Origin: an uncultured Chlorobiaceae bacterium
GTDB taxonomy: Bacteria; Bacteroidota; Chlorobiia; Chlorobiales; Chlorobiaceae
Assembly (NCBI GenBank): GCA_903939765.1
Contig: CAJAIK010000128.1
Coordinates: 1 to 39,240 of the forward strand
Direction of reading: 5' to 3'
Length of the DNA stretch: 39,240 nucleotides
The position numbers and the translations under genes were made by a program. This document shows, piece after piece, positions 32,498-39,240 of the stretch. Below the pieces are notes generated by a model. It saw nothing but the letters and a program-made list of their open reading frames with translations. It searched no databases and was not told where the DNA came from. Within the stretch, counting starts at the first letter, position 1, and every line of letters begins with the position of its first letter.

Positions 32498-33037
32498 ATG
32501 AGTCAGTCAGAAAAATCCAGTGAGAAAAAGTGCTTCGATATTGACTTGCCAACAGGGGTTGAAGTGACCTTCAACCCGATACGGGTAGCGGCCATGATCA
32601 GGAAAAAAAGAACACCGATAGATTTGATGGATGATATCTACAGTCTTGCATACTGGATGACCGGCTCCGAGAAGACGGCCAATGAGCTTGTTTACAGCAC
32701 CTATCTGAATATTGAAAGTAATGCTCCTGAACGTGAGGTGTTCAAAACATTCAGAACGTGTTTTTTACACAGTATGGATGAGAGTATTTCAGTTTGCGAG
32801 CCGGTATTGCTGGTTAAACGGAAAGAATTTCAGGGAGTGTCGTTACGTCAGCGGATTGCCGATATAAAACTCTCTGTTCTGCTCTCAGAGATTCCCGGAC
32901 TGAAACACCGTGACATATCGAAAATAATTGGAAAGCCCCTTGATACCATAAGGTTAGAGCTGTCTAAAGGTCGTCAGTCACTTGCGAACAGCATGCTTTC
33001 GCTTGAAAGCACTCTCCCGGCCACTCATTTCAATTAA
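32498..33037 (+). CDS. Degenerate ECF sigma-factor-like protein
   Basis: This 179-residue protein aligns in outline with ECF sigma factors. Residues about 40-90 resemble region 2 (MDDIYSLAYWMTGSEKTANELVYSTYLNI). Residues about 115-165 resemble region 4 (IADIKLSVLLSEIPGLKHRDISKIIGKPLDTIRLELSKGRQSL), with a helix-turn-helix. The region 2 core is shortened and loses some of the usual promoter-melting aromatic residues, so it may be a weak sigma factor, a regulator derived from one, or an accessory protein. The chosen ATG lacks a clear ribosome site. The glycosyltransferase starts 15 bases after its stop, so the two are almost certainly one operon. Confidence 0.72.
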   Translation: MSQSEKSSEKKCFDIDLPTGVEVTFNPIRVAAMIRKKRTPIDLMDDIYSLAYWMTGSEKTANELVYSTYLNIESNAPEREVFKTFRTCFLHSMDESISVCEPVLLVKRKEFQGVSLRQRIADIKLSVLLSEIPGLKHRDISKIIGKPLDTIRLELSKGRQSLANSMLSLESTLPATHFN

Positions 33038-33052
33038 AAGCAAGGGCGCACC

Positions 33053-34150
33053 ATGAAAAAACTGAGAATTGCCCAGATAGCTCCACTCGTAGAGCGTGTC
33101 CCTCCAAAAAAATATGGCGGGACGGAACGAGTTGTCTACTATTTAACCGAAGGGCTCGTCGCAAAAGGTCATGACGTCACACTGTTTGCCTCGGGAGATT
33201 CCATCACAAGCGCGAAGCTTGTCGCTCCGATCAGTGAGGCTCTCCGCCTTGGAAGAAAAGGGTATTCGCCTGTAGTCGTCTCCATGATGATGTTGAGCCG
33301 GGTGTATGAGAAAATGCTTCATGAATTCGATATCATTCATTCGCATCTTGAGTACCTGACCCTGCCTTATGCATACAAGAGCATGATACCAACCGTTCTG
33401 ACGATGCATGGCAGGCTTGATGTCGGCAATTACAGCGATATACTGCGCATGTATCCGAACATGGCCTATGTCTCCATCAGTGATTCGCAGCGCCTTCCGG
33501 CACCGACACTCAACTGGGAAAAAACCATCTATCACGGCTATCCCGAATCCTGTTTCGAGTACAACGCGAACCCCGCTGATTATTTTCTCTATCTGGGCCG
33601 TTTTTCTGAAGAGAAAAGGCCTGATCAGGCGATCATGCTTGCGAGGGCATGCAATATACCGCTGAAAATCGCCGCAAAAATAGATCCGACCGATCAGGGT
33701 TATTTCGACAGAAAAATCAGACCGCTGCTTGATCATCCACTGATCGACTACGTCGGTGAAGTTGATGACCGGCGGAAGGTTGACCTACTGAAAAACGCGA
33801 GAGCGCTGCTCAATACGATAGACTGGCCGGAACCGTTCGGTCTGGTGATGATTGAAGCCCTTGCCTGCGGCACTCCGGTGATCGTCAGGGGGTGCGGCTC
33901 GGCTCCGGAAGTGATCACCCATGGTAAAACAGGCTTTATCTGTGAGAGCCGCATGGACTTCATCGAAGCAATACGTAATGTCGGCCGGATATCGAGAAAA
34001 GCCTGCCGGGAGGAGTTCGAGCAGCGTTTTTCCCTCGAAGAGATGGTGACCAATTACGAAGAGCTCTACTACAGCCAGCAGCAGAAGAAACAGAACGGGT
34101 ATTCCAGAGAGGTTCCACTGCGTCTGAACAGAACTGGCGTTTTCCGCTGA
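33053..34150 (+). CDS. Family 4 glycosyltransferase, sigma-linked
   Basis: The 365-residue GT-B protein has an N-terminal acceptor lobe (MKKLRIAQIAPLVERVPPKKYGGTERVV, a typical GT4 start), the hinge FLYLGRFSEEKRPDQAI at about 180-195, and the donor motif EPFGLVMIEALACGTPVIV with an intact E-x7-E pair near residues 260-268. It would transfer a sugar to a lipid, carotenoid, glycan or protein acceptor at the cytoplasmic face. The start is 15 bases behind the sigma-like gene, and a long hairpin overlaps its stop codon. Confidence 0.92.
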   Translation: MKKLRIAQIAPLVERVPPKKYGGTERVVYYLTEGLVAKGHDVTLFASGDSITSAKLVAPISEALRLGRKGYSPVVVSMMMLSRVYEKMLHEFDIIHSHLEYLTLPYAYKSMIPTVLTMHGRLDVGNYSDILRMYPNMAYVSISDSQRLPAPTLNWEKTIYHGYPESCFEYNANPADYFLYLGRFSEEKRPDQAIMLARACNIPLKIAAKIDPTDQGYFDRKIRPLLDHPLIDYVGEVDDRRKVDLLKNARALLNTIDWPEPFGLVMIEALACGTPVIVRGCGSAPEVITHGKTGFICESRMDFIEAIRNVGRISRKACREEFEQRFSLEEMVTNYEELYYSQQQKKQNGYSREVPLRLNRTGVFR

Positions 34151-34224
34151 TCCGGAGGCAGATCGTCCCCAATGGCAAACTGATGACTGGTTGCATTACG
34201 ATGACCGGAATCAGCGGAAATTTT
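34141..34224 (+). terminator. Long composite stem-loop overlapping the glycosyltransferase stop
   Basis: Three nested pairings occur in order: TTTCCGCTGATCCGG (34141-34155) with CCGGAATCAGCGGAAA (34205-34220); ATCGT with ACGAT; and AATGGCAA with TTGCATT, closing on a 12-base loop. The right arm runs into TTTT. The TGA stop (34148-34150) is part of the left arm. It probably ends transcription or stabilises the mRNA end; it is far longer than an ordinary terminator. Confidence 0.65.
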
Positions 34225-34355
34225 ATCAGAACAATACAATGGGTCAACACTTGAACACGCGGGAAATAAGGTCTCCGGACAAATACAGCCGGTTCTCTTT
34301 CGATTATCCGTATGGTATATCCGGATAGTAATTCACAAGGAAGTCAAATATTGTC

Positions 34356-35864
34356 ATGAAAATCCTGCTCATCTATCCTGAATTTCCTGATACGTTCTGG
34401 AGCTTCAAACATGCGCTTAAATTTGTCGGAAAAAAAGCGGCGTTACCTCCACTGGGATTGCTCACCGTTGCTTCAATGCTGCCCGAAAACTGGGAACGGC
34501 GCCTGGTTGATCTCAACGTCAGGGCACTGAAAACAAAAGATCTTGTATGGGCCGATATGGTATTTGTCAGTGCAATGGCTGTACAGCAGCAATCCGCATG
34601 CGAAGTTATTGACCAATGCCATAATGCCGGAATAAAAGTGGTTGCCGGAGGACCTTTGTTTACCTCAAGCCATGAAGAGTTTCCCGGCGTCGATCATTTT
34701 GTGCTCAATGAAGCTGAACTTACCCTGCCTGCTTTTCTTGAAGACCTGAACAACGGAGTATTGAAAAAAGTCTATGTGAATGAACTTTTTCCTGAAATCA
34801 CCAGAACTCCGGTGCCTCAATGGGACATACTTGAAACAGGGAAATATGCATCCATGGCAATACAGTTTTCAAGAGGATGCCCCTACCAATGCGACTTTTG
34901 TAATATCACCACGCTGTTCGGCAATAAAATCCGTATAAAAACAAGTGCACAGATTATCGATGAGCTTGAAGGTCTCCGGAAGATTGGATGGAACGGCACG
35001 ATCTTTTTTGTTGACGATAATTTTATCGTCCATAAATCCTACCTGAAAAAACAGCTTCTTCCCCAACTGATTGCATGGCGGCAATCGAACGACGTGACAA
35101 ACGAGTACTATACCGAATGTTCAATCAATCTGGCTGACGATCCTGAATTGATGGCCCTCATGGTGCAGGCAGGTTTCAACCAGGTTTTTATCGGTATCGA
35201 AACCCCTGATAATCTTGCTCTCACGAATTGCGGCAAGCAGCACAATACATCGAGGAACCTTCTTGATAACATAAGGCAGATACAGCATGCCGGTATGGAG
35301 GTCATGGGCGGATTTATCGTAGGTTTCGACAGTGATACACCATCTACTTTCCGGAAGCAGATAGAGTTTATCCAGAACAGCGGTATTGTCACGGCCATGG
35401 TTGGCATTCTTCAGGCCCTGCCGGGCACAAAACTCTATGACCGGATGAAAAGCGAGGGCCGACTGTTGAATACGTTAAGTGGCGACAATACCGATGGCAG
35501 TACCAACATTATACCGAGCATGGGCTCAGACATTCTCCGTAAAGGGTACATGAAGATGATGCTCTATCTGTATGCGCCCAAGCACTATTATCAGCGTATG
35601 CGAACACTGCTTGAAGAATACAATGTGCCGGAATGGAAAAGCAGCATCCGGATGACTCAGCTTATTGCTTTTTTCCGTTCAACCGTGCTGCTCGGTGTTA
35701 TCGGAAAAGAACGGTACCAGTACTGGAAAATGCTGGTTTGGACATTTTTCAAAAATCCCCGGGCACTGCCGTTGGCGATAAGGCTGGCAATTTACGGACA
35801 TCACTTCCGAAAAATTTGCCTGCTGCATCTCAAGCAAACGGAAGCGCTTGCAGATACTGCCTGA
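34356..35864 (+). CDS. B12-binding domain radical SAM protein (DUF4070 type)
   Basis: The 502-residue protein has an N-terminal Rossmann-like B12-binding-type domain (about 1-130; the classical DxHxxG motif is not evident, while AGIKVVAGGPLF is). Next comes a radical SAM domain with the cluster motif C175-x3-C179-x2-C182 in SRGCPYQCDFCN, and a C-terminal helical DUF4070 region. Relatives include hopanoid and bacteriochlorophyll methylases (HpnP, BchQ/BchR), so C-methylation of a lipid or pigment is the leading idea. The overall sequence belongs to a broad group with unassigned substrates. It follows the glycosyltransferase after a long stem-loop and may be a separate transcript. Confidence 0.9.
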   Translation: MKILLIYPEFPDTFWSFKHALKFVGKKAALPPLGLLTVASMLPENWERRLVDLNVRALKTKDLVWADMVFVSAMAVQQQSACEVIDQCHNAGIKVVAGGPLFTSSHEEFPGVDHFVLNEAELTLPAFLEDLNNGVLKKVYVNELFPEITRTPVPQWDILETGKYASMAIQFSRGCPYQCDFCNITTLFGNKIRIKTSAQIIDELEGLRKIGWNGTIFFVDDNFIVHKSYLKKQLLPQLIAWRQSNDVTNEYYTECSINLADDPELMALMVQAGFNQVFIGIETPDNLALTNCGKQHNTSRNLLDNIRQIQHAGMEVMGGFIVGFDSDTPSTFRKQIEFIQNSGIVTAMVGILQALPGTKLYDRMKSEGRLLNTLSGDNTDGSTNIIPSMGSDILRKGYMKMMLYLYAPKHYYQRMRTLLEEYNVPEWKSSIRMTQLIAFFRSTVLLGVIGKERYQYWKMLVWTFFKNPRALPLAIRLAIYGHHFRKICLLHLKQTEALADTA

Positions 35865-35990
35865 AAAAAGGCCCGGATATACCAGGCAAGCAGCGTTTCG
35901 AATAATGAAAAACCTGACGGAAAGGAAAATGTACAAGGATGTTAAGAGTTTTCATGTCGGTCAAGGAAAACACAATAACTGAAAAGTGAA

Positions 35991-36212
35991 ATGAACACAA
36001 TAAAAATAGCAGCAATCGTCCTGATGGTATCCGGGATACTGGGACTGGCCTATGGCAGTTTCAGCTATACGAAAGAGACTGAAGCCGTAAAGTTGGGACC
36101 AGTCGAACTGTCCATAAAAGAAAAAAAGAGTGTCAATATTCCGGTTTGGGCTGGAGTGGGGGCGATTCTTGCAGGTGGAGTGCTGCTGATTTATGGCAGC
36201 GGGAAAAAATGA
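35991..36212 (+). CDS. Small two-helix membrane protein (73 aa)
   Basis: The protein starts MNTIKIAAIVLMVSGILGLA, has a second hydrophobic helix at about 51-70 (WAGVGAILAGGVLLIYGS), and a short polar segment between them (LGPVELSIKEKKSVNIPV). Small membrane proteins of this layout recur beside stress genes. I can assign no function. The ribosome site is weak (GAAAAGTGAA). Confidence 0.75.
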   Translation: MNTIKIAAIVLMVSGILGLAYGSFSYTKETEAVKLGPVELSIKEKKSVNIPVWAGVGAILAGGVLLIYGSGKK

Positions 36213-36512
36213 CGCTTTAAACAATGACAAGCTCTTTCATTTGCACCTGTTTTTTCTTGACTCAACATGCCGGCAGAAAGAGATACAATGAAAAAAACAG
36301 TTTGCTGGTTATAGGTATCCTTGAAAATGTTTTGAGTACTCCTTTACCAAATACATAAGCTATCAACAACGAGTCAATCGGTAATCCTTGCCGAAACAGG
36401 CCACTATTTGCTGACACTCTGTTTCCTGCCTGGCCGTTTCATTACCGAACCAATTCTTGTGGGGCGCTTAGCATTATCCCGGTCACTCTGAAAAATATAA
36501 ATGGAGGATAAA
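36213..36512. other. Intergenic region with a long imperfect hairpin
   Basis: These 300 bases contain no supported gene. The clearest element is a symmetric structure at 36378-36448: TCGGTAAT pairs with ATTACCGA, then GAAACaGGCC with GGCCGTTTC, separated by a bulge on the left side and a 29-base loop. No T tail follows it. It may be a leader structure of the lipoprotein gene or a remnant of an inverted-repeat element. Confidence 0.4.
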
Positions 36513-36653
36513 ATGAAAAAAATATTTGCCTTGTTGATGCTTCTTTCGCTCGTCAGTTGTGCTCCTTACGACAGGGACCATGAACGTAGAGATCATCATT
36601 ATCATGATGGAGATCGCAGACATGATGGGGATGTAGATACCCGAACTCATTAG
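36513..36653 (+). CDS. Small His/Asp/Arg-rich lipoprotein (46 aa)
   Basis: A perfect GGAGG ribosome site precedes the ATG at 36513. The 46-residue product begins with a lipoprotein signal (MKKIFALLMLLSLVSC, lipobox LVSC, so the mature chain starts at Cys16). The remaining 30 residues are almost all His, Asp, Arg and Tyr. Such a chain could bind metal ions, but nothing else supports this. A terminator follows 17 bases after the stop, so the gene is probably monocistronic. Confidence 0.8.
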   Translation: MKKIFALLMLLSLVSCAPYDRDHERRDHHYHDGDRRHDGDVDTRTH

Positions 36654-36670
36654 AGATGCATTAATTATGA

Positions 36671-36697
36671 AGCCCGGTCAATCTCCGGGCTTTTTTA
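36671..36697 (+). terminator. Rho-independent terminator of the lipoprotein gene
   Basis: A perfect 7-bp stem (AGCCCGG / CCGGGCT, loop TCAATCT) is followed by a run of T residues. Confidence 0.92.
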
Positions 36698-37016
36698 TAA
36701 ACGAACGATCCTACCCGGCGCAACATTTCTGCGACAAAGAAAGAGCGAAACCGTTCATAATGTCGGACGCCTCTTACAATTTTGCAATCAATAAGCAATG
36801 AATATTGTTTCAACCCAAATACAACAGATTGGTCGATGCAAGACTAAGCGCTTCACAAGAATTGATTCCGTAGTAAAAAGATTCGACAGAAAACAGATAC
36901 GCATGTTAATCATAAAAAAAATACCCAACCCCTTGAGAAATATGTTAGCCAAATATTAAGCTGTTTCGGAAAGGATTACGGAACGACTTTTTGCTGAGCG
37001 CTTATAACGAATATAA
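36698..37016. other. Intergenic region, no supported gene
   Basis: About 320 bases between the terminator and the DUF4403 gene, AT-rich towards the right. A TTGAGA-15-TATTAA pair near 36932-36958 is promoter-like but has a short spacer. No other element was seen. Confidence 0.35.
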
Positions 37017-38507
37017 ATGAAACACGATAGAATGAACGCGCGATGGCGTGAGTATTTGAACAATAGAGTGGATATAATAAAAAGAGTCCTGATCAGCGGG
37101 CTTGTTTTTGCGCTGCTTGCGTTCTGCTTGTTTTTTCTTATCAGAAAGAATGCAATAACTCCTCCAAAGCCGATAACATCCCAATTGCATATCGATATAC
37201 CTCAATCCACCGTCAACATTCCTATCACCCTCGAAATCACCAGCCTTGCCGATTATCTGAACAACAAAATCACCGGGCAATTCCTCAACACAACACTCTT
37301 GCTCCATAAATCAAACAAAGAGCAAATTGCCCTGACCCTTACCAAAACAGAGGAAATCACCATCAGCTCTACAGGCCGAGAGCTGGTCTGCATTTTGCCA
37401 TTAACCGTTGATGCAACACTTATCGACAGCAGGATGGGAAAAACACTTTCGAGACTGGTACACCCTTTTCGTACCAGCATTATCATGACACTGTCGACCC
37501 CCATTGATCTGGATCGTTTCTGGAGACTGAAAACCAGATTTAAAATCCGGGGATACCGATGGGTAACCGAACCTGTACTCAAGATAGGCCCGTTCAGAAA
37601 AAACATAAGGGAGCATCTTGAGAGTGCCATCAAAAAGAACAGTTGCGCGTTAACGACAATGGTTGACAAAGAGATTAACAAGGCCGCCTCCCTACGAAAG
37701 ACCGTTGCCGGAGTCTGGTATGACTTGCAGGAACCGATTCTCATCAACAGAAACCCCGCTCCGGTATGGATTCGCTTTTCCTGCAATGACCTCAAGGGTG
37801 ATATAGCACTGCAAAAAAAAGCCATCATCTGCTTTGCCAGTGTGAAAGCAAAAATGCTGATTGTCACCGATACCACAACATCCATTACACAACACACCCT
37901 GCCTCATTTCAAACAAATGGAGATAAGGGAAAAGCAGCCGAAATCTGATATTTTTATCTATGCCAACACCTCTTTTTTTGAAATCAATCAACAATTGAAC
38001 GATCTCTTGAAAGGTACCTTGATTTCTTCAGAAGGATACAACATTACCATTAAAGAGATAAACGCCTATGCATCTGCCGAAGGATTGACCATAGCAGTAA
38101 ACACTGGAGGAGATCTCACGGGGCGTTTTTTTCTGACGGGGCGACCGGTTTTTGATATCTCCACCCAGAGACTGCATGTGCAAAAATTTGACTTTTCGAT
38201 TAACAGCAACAGCATTCTTGTAAACAGAGGTGATGATGTACTTCACGATCTGCTGAGAGAGCGTGTCGCATCAAAGCTTAACCTTGGCTTCGAAAAGCTG
38301 ATATGGCAATTACCCCTCATCATCAATCAAGCCATTGCCAAAGAAAAGACGGGCAAAACAATCGACCTGAAGGTTAGTAAACTGGAAATAAAGCAGTGCG
38401 ACATTCTTATGGGAAAAGAAAAGATCCACTTTATCATCAACGCAGGTATAGAAACGACAATAAGGCTAAAAAGAATCAAGGCCGGCAAATCCATTCATAT
38501 ACATTAA
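37017..38507 (+). CDS. Membrane-anchored DUF4403 family protein
   Basis: The 496-residue protein has one N-terminal membrane helix (about 22-42: VLISGLVFALLAFCLFFLI). A long beta-rich region follows with the DUF4403 pattern: paired segments starting SQLHIDIPQSTVNIPITLEI and a C-terminal half with GYNITIKEINAYASAEGLTI and FLTGRPVFDISTQRLHVQKFDF. DUF4403 resembles tubular lipid-binding (TULIP/SMP-like) folds, so envelope lipid binding or transport is a reasonable guess, not a demonstrated role. The helix-in topology puts the domain in the periplasm. The start lacks a clear ribosome site and an ATG 15 bases later is possible. The stop is 21 bases from the convergent AbiEi-like gene. Confidence 0.85.
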   Translation: MKHDRMNARWREYLNNRVDIIKRVLISGLVFALLAFCLFFLIRKNAITPPKPITSQLHIDIPQSTVNIPITLEITSLADYLNNKITGQFLNTTLLLHKSNKEQIALTLTKTEEITISSTGRELVCILPLTVDATLIDSRMGKTLSRLVHPFRTSIIMTLSTPIDLDRFWRLKTRFKIRGYRWVTEPVLKIGPFRKNIREHLESAIKKNSCALTTMVDKEINKAASLRKTVAGVWYDLQEPILINRNPAPVWIRFSCNDLKGDIALQKKAIICFASVKAKMLIVTDTTTSITQHTLPHFKQMEIREKQPKSDIFIYANTSFFEINQQLNDLLKGTLISSEGYNITIKEINAYASAEGLTIAVNTGGDLTGRFFLTGRPVFDISTQRLHVQKFDFSINSNSILVNRGDDVLHDLLRERVASKLNLGFEKLIWQLPLIINQAIAKEKTGKTIDLKVSKLEIKQCDILMGKEKIHFIINAGIETTIRLKRIKAGKSIHIH

Positions 38508-38528
38508 AAACCGAGCTGCTGCAAGCGT

Positions 38529-39140
38529 TCACAGTGTTGCCTCGATATATGGTTTCATGATCGAGGCAACACGGCACACCTGTGCATACTGCATGAGTGC
38601 ATGCAGATTCTTTTGCATTCTCTGCTGATACCGTTTGAGCGCTTCGAGCACGATATCCATCCCGATCCTGTTACGGAATTTGAAGCAGTCTACAAGCGTC
38701 TTTTCCGGACTGTAAATCTTCACCGAAACACCATCGAGCTGATGCGTTTCAATACCGATCTTGAAACAAGAGGGTGAAAACCGGAAAACCGTAACCGGAG
38801 GATACTCGATTCTTGGTTGTTCGGCACCTTTTTCAAGCGCAAGAGATACACTGTGTGGAACCTGGGTGGTCATCTCGTGAAAGGAGAGTGCCGAAACCAG
38901 GCAAAGCACACCATTCGGAACCCTCAGCGCAACGGTGACAAGATCAGGATATTCGAGCTGCTTCCACCCTTTGAGTTGGTAAAGCCCTCGAGAAAGCTCT
39001 TCAAGCTCACCACTGTCACGAAGACTGTAAAGCGTCCGGGGATGAATACCAAGACTGATCGCGTCCCGGGTACGGATGAGGCCTCCCTGGGCAAGAATAA
39101 GAGCTTTGGCCTTTTCTGCAACTATACTTCCTGACTTCAT
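38529..39140 (-). CDS. AbiEi-type antitoxin-like transcriptional regulator, solitary
   Basis: The 203-residue protein has an N-terminal winged helix (about 8-55: LILAQGGLIRTRDAISLGIHPRTLYSLRDSGELEELSRGLYQL) and a C-terminal AbiEi domain (about 60-185; YPDLVTVALRVPNGVLCLVSALSFHE, VKIYSPEKTLVDCFKFR). AbiEi proteins are the antitoxins and autorepressors of type IV systems, usually encoded just upstream of the nucleotidyltransferase toxin AbiEii. Here the next gene in that direction is the convergent DUF4403 gene, so no toxin partner is present on that side. Confidence 0.88.
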   Translation of the reverse strand: MKSGSIVAEKAKALILAQGGLIRTRDAISLGIHPRTLYSLRDSGELEELSRGLYQLKGWKQLEYPDLVTVALRVPNGVLCLVSALSFHEMTTQVPHSVSLALEKGAEQPRIEYPPVTVFRFSPSCFKIGIETHQLDGVSVKIYSPEKTLVDCFKFRNRIGMDIVLEALKRYQQRMQKNLHALMQYAQVCRVASIMKPYIEATL

Positions 39141-39240
39141 ACATAAAACCGTGTAAGTGTAAGTAAAATAAGGATTGGACCAAAAATTTAGGCACTACAA
39201 TGCAATCGTTTGACATAAAAACTATGCTATGAGGAACGGC
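39141..39240 (-). promoter_or_regulatory. Upstream region of the AbiEi-like gene
   Basis: These 100 bases hold the presumed promoter. A short direct repeat (GTGTAA twice, 39151-39162) lies about 10 bases upstream of the start codon and might be part of an autoregulatory site. No clear -35/-10 pair was found. The plus strand shows a TTGACA at 39210 that could serve a gene beyond the right edge. Confidence 0.3.

Overview
The window reads as a bacterial chromosome segment dominated by one giant surface or secreted-protein gene. The repertoire fits a green sulfur bacterium (Chlorobiaceae) or a close relative: RTX/CARDB giant proteins, a DUF4347 protein, a B12-binding radical SAM protein, and small lmo0937-like and sll1863-like stress proteins. 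This is an inference from family resemblance, because no ribosomal, photosynthesis or other marker gene is present. No rRNA, tRNA, CRISPR array, insertion sequence or prophage was recognised.

Positions 1-22700 are read on the minus strand. In transcription order there is a family 4 glycosyltransferase (22700-21444), a 6,429-residue mosaic protein (21109-1820), and the first 530 codons of a DUF4347/cadherin protein that runs off the left edge. The mosaic protein contains calcium-loop repeats, bacterial Ig-like domains, three RTX blocks, PKD, cadherin and eight CARDB domains, and a complete Rhs/YD shell with its core motif. About 950 further residues follow the core, ending in a cohesin-like plus dockerin-like tail. 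A cohesin-like segment with the same motif occurs in the neighbouring DUF4347 protein. Neither protein has a Sec signal, so type I secretion is the likely export route. No transporter is visible.

Positions 22900-27600 hold housekeeping or unknown genes. These are an 84-residue unknown, a frameshifted peptidoglycan-binding/M15 peptidase gene that has also lost a zinc-ligand histidine, a DUF456 membrane protein, an unknown 138-residue protein, a fatty-acid-hydroxylase-family membrane enzyme, a rhodanese and a DnaQ-like exonuclease.

Positions 28276-38507 are all plus strand and look like an envelope and stress region. They encode an exported SRPBCC protein, a PAS plus winged-helix regulator, a 48-residue lmo0937-type membrane peptide, an exported protein with a 13-residue tandem repeat, and a small coiled-coil stress protein. 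Then come a degenerate sigma-like protein directly upstream of a second glycosyltransferase, a B12-binding radical SAM enzyme, a two-helix membrane protein, a His/Asp-rich mini-lipoprotein and a membrane-anchored DUF4403 protein. Several intergenic hairpins occur here, including an unusually long one overlapping the glycosyltransferase stop codon. The right end carries a solitary AbiEi-type antitoxin-like regulator on the minus strand.
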